Below are positions 58,293-64,000 of a DNA stretch of 64,000 bases, in pieces. A program made the position numbers and the translations under genes. The first letter of the stretch is position 1. Every line of letters starts with the position of its first letter. This DNA comes from Strigamia acuminata (lineage: Eukaryota; Arthropoda; Chilopoda; Geophilomorpha; Linotaeniidae): contig OX442314.1 in NCBI GenBank assembly GCA_949358305.1, positions 12,331,060 through 12,395,059 on the forward strand. Direction: 5' to 3'. Under the pieces are notes generated by a model. That model was not told the DNA's origin. It searched no databases and saw nothing but the letters and a program-made list of their open reading frames with translations.

Positions 58293-59745
58293 GGAATTTT
58301 TCCACATAAATACTTTTTTCTCGCTCTTTCTCGCTCTTTTTTTTCGATTACTGACAAAGATGTCATGTATTCCAACAACCTGTACTCAATTTGAGGATGA
58401 AAAAGCGGCCAAAATGACAACTTTTTGTCTCTTTTTCACTTTTTTCGTCCAAACCTTTCACTAATCAATTAAGTCCAACGAATTAAAAAAAAAATAGAAA
58501 AAGTAAAATAAAAAAGTCGGAAAATGAAACAAAGCAATGCAACCAAGCACAAATTGCACTCGTGACGACTTAATCCTACCGAACAATCAATTTCCAAGTG
58601 CCAATATGCTGGACTCTTTCCCAAACCCTCCAGTGGATCGAAATTTCGGCACTATAAGTGTAAGGCTTTGGTCAAGTAAAGTGTCAAACTGATCTTATTG
58701 ACTTTTACTTTTCCGAGAACAAACTGAGTATGGTGTTGTAACGATTCACGAGAAGGCGCGGGTCAATTTGCTACTAAAAGCGAGCGGATGACATAAATGT
58801 TGTCACACGGATACCTAGAACGAAAGAGCGAGTTACAGCCTAAATACAATCAAGACTAGGTTGATTTATTGACCTAGAGGTCAGTGAACTGTTTTATGTT
58901 TGTTTTTTTAATTTATATTTATATCTTGTTTTATGGCTCAGGATAAATTGATGCCTTAGTTGCAACTGCCATTAGTAGTTTTCGGATATTTTTTTGATAT
59001 TTTAGAGATGGAAACCATTACGAGTAATAAACTCGAATGGCGATATGCTCTTTCTACCCCTGACCAGTGCACCAAAAGCTTTTAGTGTACGTTTTATTTT
59101 AGGTTTTCAGCGCTTACACGAGGGGAAAGAATAACAGAGACCAGAAAATAAAAAAATCTTAACTGCTAAAATAAAAATAATTTCAAACTTTTTTTTTTAT
59201 TGTAATCACAAGTTCATTCTTTGGTGCTGTGTTTTAGTGTCTGAGAAATAAAGTGACCCCTTGTGGTAATGATGAAAATAAGTAGTAAAGATTGGGCAAT
59301 ATTTAGGAGCATAATATCGGCATCGGCTTATATCGGGAAATTATGGTATCGGTCAAACTCAACTATAGTTTGCATCTGGTATAGTGATGTTAATTTTTAA
59401 CTACACATCCTGGTCTGTGAATTATATTATATTTTTTATTGCTTTTATTGGTATTACTATTTATTTTTGTTGGTTTAGCAATATTAAGCGTAGTAAATTA
59501 GACCTAATACTGATGTAACAGTACTTTTTGTAAAGTATTTTGTACCTGTACCGGTACCGCTGAAGAAATCCACAAAAGTACCACAAAATTTGAAGTTCAG
59601 GAATGACTAGTGCAATCAAACTTGGCGAATTGGGACAAAAATTGATTAAAAATACAAATAACTTAAGAAGGAAAGCTCGTATCTTAAACAACTAAACAAT
59701 AAACGAAAGCGGGAAAAACTGCACTAGAGACGTTAGTTAGATGTC
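58293..59745. other. intron-like noncoding
   Basis: No gene recognised. Confidence 0.5.
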
Positions 59746-61402
59746 ATCTTGGCAATAAATGGTGTTAACTTAAGGCTTGTCTAATTTATTAATAACTAAC
59801 TAGTACTTTAAAGAAAAAATACCAGAGGGAGGGCTTGACTCTTACTCCCGGTCTAACCTGAGACCTGATCCCCCGCTCCAATTTTACTAGTACAAGTGGA
59901 CACCCGTGTTTTTTGGCTTTCTAAATTTTTGAGTAAGTTTTCACACTTTTTAACCAAAAAAACACTTGCGGTGAAAAATGTTCAGAAAGAATCTATTGGA
60001 AGGAGAGATACAAGACAGGTTAGGAGCGTTTCCAAATCCAAAAACGGCTGTTCAACACGTGGATGACCAGCGACCATTAAGCCTAATCGTAATTCTCGTG
60101 CGACGATTGCCGAGATACATCATTCCGAGTCCGAACCAGACGATTTTTTAAATGCATCAAATACAGCTGAAATTCTGCCTACAATTCCTGAGAATCGGCA
60201 TGCCAATGGTCGAGAAAATTCACATGAAATGAACAGCCAAGTGCTGCAAGGGACTGACCAAATTGCTACGCATTACGCGAACGGTCGGAAACCCACACCC
60301 GAGCCGAATTTATCGTCACAAGCCTTAGAACGGTTGATTTTCATAGCTTTCCAGCACAAGCAGCCAGGTGGGCTCTTCTTATGCAGGGAGAGTCTACCAA
60401 GCAAACCCACGATTCTCGATCTCATAGAGACGATGAGGGTTATACTCAGTCTTGTTACCAGGTAATATACGCATCATTATTACAATCATTGTTGAAAATG
60501 CACATTTTGACTCAATTTGCCTCTTTGTAACTAGGAGGAGTCACAAGAATTTTATTCTGATCATTTTTATGATGAGACTGATGAATCATTGTCTGATTCG
60601 ATGTCACAGTTTCCCAGTTTCCTCAACCACTATTGCTAGGTGAATCAAGACAATGCTGAGCACGGCTGGCGTTATTACCTTTGTTTTCTTGGCACACTTG
60701 ACCAGGGCGGCTGTCACCTCCTTTGCCTGGTCGGAGGGTGTCAATGTCCTCCATATTCTTCGTGCGGCTGATTGGTCATCCGCATCTATATTTTTTAAGC
60801 ATTACAATCATCTGGTAGACCAGATTTCTTCTGATTTTACTACCGTTGTTCTTGGAGGCTACGGCAAGCCGACACAAACATGTGAAGGCATCTTTAGTGC
60901 TGTGCAAAATCCCCTTCTGCAGCAGCGTGAAATCAAGCAACAGAGCCTAATGAGGAACAGGCAACATACACCTGTACTGAGATTTTTACGCGGTGTTGCG
61001 CGCAGTTACACTAAAACATTTTAGCAGTAGTACTTCCCTCAATTAAAAAACAAAAACAATTATAATAAAAAAAAACTCCACTTTAGCAATCGCCACTTTA
61101 GCGACAACCAGCGGCGCTAACATGTACCCGTCGCTAAACTGGTGGTTGCTAAAGTGTACCACTGTTGTCGATACACCACGTTCCTCGATGATTGTAATTC
61201 TCAGTAAATAAAAGTTTTTACTTCTGAATGACATTGGTATTTTTTCCTCAGTTTCTTAAAATTGAACTTGGGATCGGTTCTCAGACTAGACCAGGAATAA
61301 GGGTCAAGTCCTCCCCCTGGTATTTTTTCTTTAAAGTACAAGTTAGGTATTAACAAATTAGACAAGCATTAAGTTAACAACATTTATTGCCTATTAATAT
61401 AA
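59746..61402. mobile_element. tyrosine-recombinase element bounded by about 140-bp inverted repeats
   Basis: The arm 59746-59885 (GGCAATAAATGGTGTTAACT, then TACTTTAAAGAAAAAATACC, then GACCTGATCCC) recurs inverted at 61265-61402 with high similarity. Between the arms lies a decayed tyrosine-recombinase gene. Inverted terminal repeats plus a tyrosine recombinase are known from DIRS-like elements; Crypton-type recombinases are the alternative. No reverse transcriptase is recognisable inside, so this is either a deletion derivative or a Crypton-like element. A solo piece of the arm lies at 28524. Confidence 0.6.
59978..61024 (+). pseudogene. decayed tyrosine recombinase
   Basis: Open pieces in changing frames run from an ATG at 59978. 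The last piece, 60653-61024, carries the C-terminal half of a phage-integrase-type domain: AHLTR (the H-x-x-R pair), then LHILRAADWSSASIFFKHYN, with the tyrosine expected to be the nucleophile, followed by a short hydrophobic end. This HTR...ILRAADWSS...Y layout is characteristic of DIRS, Ngaro and Crypton recombinases. Earlier pieces (60060-60465) are serine- and proline-rich and not assignable. Frame changes and stops between pieces show it is not functional. Confidence 0.6.
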
Positions 61403-61510
61403 TTAATATTTTGCGTTATAATTTAGCAAAATATCCAATTAAACAACACTGCCCACAACTAATAATTAATGTAATATTTAATTGAACAGTGTTTACATTC
61501 TTTGAGACAT

Positions 61511-61543
61511 CTGTTATACCGGGTACCGTACCCGGTATAACAG
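61511..61543. other. 33-nt perfect hairpin palindrome
   Basis: CTGTTATACCGGGTAC, one C, then GTACCCGGTATAACAG: a 16-bp perfect stem with a single central base. It is not part of an inverted repeat I can extend. Possible cruciform site or relic of a transposon terminus pair. Confidence 0.75.
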
Positions 61544-62099
61544 GTAAATACGAATGTTCCTGACAAAAGGTGGCGTCATGGCTTTGGTTTTTTAAAAAAC
61601 AGTGAATATTTACTGGTTAATTTAATTTCATAATCGTCACAGGGGGTCCCTTTGGTTGTCGGCACAGTGTGAAACCGGCTTTACTTTTTAAATTTTGATT
61701 GCACAACAAACCCCAAAATAATTATTACTACTTCCCATTATATATCAGAAAATTCTTCAACTAAAAATATAAAAATTAAAATAAAAAGAAATAAAAACTT
61801 TATGTTGACAAAACAAAAAAAAAATCTGTTTGAGGATTGGCTTCACTGCCATAAAAATTTACAACTTTACATTTATTGCCTTTCTTTTTTAAGCCTTTTC
61901 TTATTGTTTCAGCCTCTCCAGCGTGATAATTTATATTATTTTTGACGTGGCGAATTGTAATTAAGAAAATGTGTTAATGAAATGCAATTAATGCGTTAAT
62001 TTGATTATTATTTGAGTGTAAGATAGCATCGTGTTCTCCGAGATTGAGGATAGGAAATTTGGAGCAGTAAACGGTTAAAGAACGCTTGGCATTGTGCCC
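61544..62099. other. intron-like noncoding
   Basis: No feature recognised upstream of the TATA motif. Confidence 0.5.
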
Positions 62100-62108
62100 T
62101 ATATATAG
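62100..62108 (+). promoter_or_regulatory. TATA box of a candidate internal promoter
   Basis: TATATATAG sits about 184 bp before the candidate start codon at 62284, which would place transcription start near 62130. The sequence downstream becomes GC-richer. Confidence 0.4.
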
Positions 62109-62283
62109 ATAAGGTCAGCTGCGGAGTAATTTTAGGAAGATGTTGGAGGTCACGAGATAAAAATATCTTTCTACATGTTTTCCCATTTTATCTGAATGAT
62201 GACGGGTAGAGAGTCGTGTGGAAAAGGTGAATGTCTGTGCAGAGAGTGGAAGAAGGGGGCCTGGAAGGATTACGAATGGGAGA

Positions 62284-62395
62284 ATGAAAAAGCGTTTTCT
62301 TTTCTCGACATCGATGGAATGCCAATTGAAGAAATGTACGGGTTGGCGGGAACGGTGGCTTGTCGTTTTGAATGTGTGGCGTCGTTTCGTTTCGG
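62284..62395 (+). CDS. candidate alternative first exon of the KChIP gene (basic/amphipathic N-terminus)
   Basis: ATG at 62284 (GAGAATGA, purine at -3) opens 37 codons plus one base to TCGG|GTGAGG. The peptide begins MKKRFLFSTSMECQLKK and ends with an aromatic/basic stretch (WRERWLVVLNVWRRFVS). It finishes in phase 1 with G, matching the core exon only 1.37 kb downstream. An in-frame TGA at 62200 and a TATA box at 62100 support a separate promoter. One caution: an earlier ATG pair at 62196-62199 opens a different frame through the same segment that would meet this donor in phase 2. That would be an upstream ORF unless another donor is used. Confidence 0.45.
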
Positions 62396-62788
62396 GTGAG
62401 GAGTACAGCTGGCATACGCATTTACCACGCAACTCAGGTGATTGACAGCTGGCGTTTTATTGCATGCATCGCTGGTTGATATTGAGTTTAGCTATGGCAT
62501 CATGATTTCGGCTGATGGAATTTGATTAAATTTGATACGGATAACGAATTTTTTTTATTCAGGTTTATTTTAATTTTTTTTTTTTTATATTTTGTGGTGT
62601 TTTTTTTATTAAGTGTAATTTTTTTAATGTTTTTTCTCTTTTTCTTTCAAGGTTTTTGGACTATTTCTGGGAAATATTTTGGTGCATTGACAGTAGTTGC
62701 CAAGATTTTTGTTAAGACTAAACAAATGATTAATTTGTGTAATTATTTTTGGATTTACTACTAAACCAGATGGGATTGAAAGTGGCAT
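62396..62788. other. intron-like noncoding
   Basis: T-rich and AT-rich, with no feature recognised. Confidence 0.5.
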
Positions 62789-62952
62789 CCATACGGTTCA
62801 AAAATATCTTTTACAATATACTGCTTTTCACTTAATGCATTCCAAAACGTATAGCATTTCGCGGAATTGATTACTCCGTATGTTATTTGTGTTTGTATTT
62901 CATAATACATTGCAATATGAATCGGATCTACAAGTATTTTTGAACCATATGG
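62789..62952. mobile_element. MITE with CCATACGGTTCAAAAATA ends
   Basis: CCATACGGTTCAAAAATA at the left and the inverse TATTTTTGAACCATATGG at the right bound 164 bp. The interior has TTTTACAATATACTGC and CACTTAATGCATTCCAAA, also seen near 56785 and 56895. Noncoding, in the last KChIP 5' intron. Confidence 0.6.
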
Positions 62953-63542
62953 GCAACTAAGGATGAAATAGATAATTACGAATCACTAAACATTAGCGTG
63001 AATATCTGTAAGACATTTGTCCAATTGAGGAACAATTGCAACACTCATTTACCCACACCAAACTGGGCCCTTTGTCCTTCGAGCATGTAAATAGCATTTT
63101 AACGTCTTTTTAGTGCAGTTACGCGTTGAATACTCCTGGTTGAGTATGGTGTGTCCATATAAAACACACCATTTACATTAATTTAATTCCACATTGTTCT
63201 AAATTATAATGTACTAAGCAAATAAATGATGTTAATTGTCCGGGGAAATGCTATGTAACTGCTGTTGAAATACAGTAAAACTCGTTTTGTACCGGTTTGT
63301 AGCAGTTCGTGGAATAGATCCAAATTTTCATCTTTATTAATCTTCGTCCTTCTAATCATATTAGTACTGGAATTAAGAAATGATTGTGTAATATTGATTT
63401 AATTTTAATATTAAATTGATGGAATGAAATTTGCCACTCTTTTGTATGAATGGAACTGGTCTCACACTCCAGTTGAGGGTTGCGAGGGTCAGGGAAAACG
63501 AAAAACTAAAATCGAAATTTTAAAACTTAGATAGAACAGACG

Positions 63543-63663
63543 AAGCATTCAAAGTTATTGTTTATGTCGGTTATGGCGATTATCGTATAAACAGAATGGA
63601 CACCAAAAACAGCCAAAAACCATCACTAAAATGCACATAAATGGAAACTTTGAATGCGCCTAA
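63543..63663. mobile_element. short MITE, GCATTCAAAGTT ends
   Basis: GAAGCATTCAAAGTTATTGTTT at the left is mirrored by ATGGAAACTTTGAATGCGCC at the right, followed by TA. Same terminus type as 54475. It ends about 100 bp before the KChIP core exon. Confidence 0.5.
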
Positions 63664-63761
63664 TGTCTTCGAGTCTTCCGTGGCGGATTTTGCTTGGCTT
63701 GGATTTCAAAATCAATAAAACAAGTGTAAATATCTAAAGGAAATTGTTTTCTTGTTTGCAG

Positions 63762-63886
63762 AGCATGAATCCGACGAACTGGAGATGCACGTGGTGCGAT
63801 ACAAGCCGGACGGACTGGACGCCCTGTGTCGCAATACGAAATTCAGTAAAAAGGAACTACAATTTCTGTACCGTGGATTCAAACAA
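63762..63886 (+). CDS. KChIP (Kv channel-interacting protein) first common core exon
   Basis: After TTTTCTTGTTTGCAG the exon runs 125 bp to CAA|GTGAGA, entering in phase 1 and leaving in phase 0. It encodes the start of the conserved KChIP core: HESDELEM, then a PDGLDALC segment, a TKFSKKELQ segment and LYRGFK just before the border. This is the region preceding EF-hand 1 in KChIP1-4, cytoplasmic calcium-sensor subunits that bind the N-terminus of Kv4 channels and modulate surface expression and gating. In vertebrates alternative first exons join at this same point. It is the anchor for the candidate exons upstream. Confidence 0.92.
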
Positions 63887-63959
63887 GTGAGAATCGTCCT
63901 GAATAAAACGGCTTATACACAAAGGATGATACCGAATGGCCTTCATTTCCACTTTCCAG

Positions 63960-64000
63960 GAATGTCCCAGTGGCATAGTCAATGAAGAGACTTTCAAATC
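63960..64000 (+). CDS. KChIP second common core exon (truncated by window edge)
   Basis: After CTTTCCAG the frame continues in phase 0 as [13 protein letters not shown], the near-invariant stretch of the degenerate first EF-hand in KChIP/NCS proteins (cysteine-proline in place of calcium ligands). The intron before it is only 73 bp (63887-63959), in sharp contrast to the multi-kilobase 5' introns. The three calcium-binding EF-hands must lie beyond the window. Confidence 0.92.

Noticed and set aside
62196-62399. 66-codon ORF starting at the upstream ATG
   Set aside because: Meets the donor at 62395 in phase 2 and would misframe the core; treated as a possible uORF.

Overview
This is AT-rich, intron-rich nuclear DNA from an animal, most likely an invertebrate. 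The grounds are spliced exons with GT/AG borders, a conserved neuronal calcium-sensor gene, and a dense mix of animal-type transposons: a Ty3/gypsy LTR element, pogo/Tigger-like MITEs, MULE relics and a tyrosine-recombinase element. No bacterial operons, rRNA, tRNA or CRISPR were seen. I cannot name the species.

The one host gene I can recognise is a Kv-channel-interacting protein (KChIP, frequenin/NCS family) gene on the + strand. It enters its conserved core only at the right edge: common exons lie at 63762-63886 and 63960-64000+, separated by a 73-bp intron. Much of the rest of the window looks like the long 5' part of this gene. Three ATG-bearing candidate first exons (39694-39820, 50150-50324, 62284-62395) and two candidate internal exons (18933-18996, 29824-29889) all end in splice phase 1 with a final G. 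Each would therefore join the common exon in frame through the same split codon. The three first exons encode unrelated N-termini: one acidic then basic, one with a hydrophobic segment, one basic/amphipathic. This matches the known vertebrate KCNIP design of alternative promoters and first exons spliced to one core. The splicing is inferred from sequence, not from transcripts.

Layout. 1-19 kb: noncoding DNA with nested inverted-repeat elements (1.6-2.4 kb and 10.8-11.8 kb), a 31-bp minisatellite (4.7-5.0 kb), a pogo/Tigger transposase remnant (7.3-7.6 kb) and a purine-rich LTR-like element (17.3-18.4 kb). 19.25-23.98 kb: a complete, apparently young Ty3/gypsy element with identical 129-bp LTRs, a 5-bp target duplication and one uninterrupted Gag-Pol ORF. 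24-49 kb: intron-like DNA with many MITEs, a second array of the same 31-bp minisatellite (38.9-39.3 kb) directly before one candidate first exon, a GC-richer gene fragment (33.6-33.8 kb) and a MULE core fragment (46.9-47.2 kb). 50-57 kb: a candidate first exon, then a MULE with a 9-bp target duplication and G/C-run terminal repeats nested inside another TIR element, then an intact FAR1-like ORF on the - strand. 59.7-61.4 kb: a tyrosine-recombinase relic between 140-bp inverted repeats. 62-64 kb: a TATA-containing candidate promoter with first exon, two small MITEs and the KChIP core exons.
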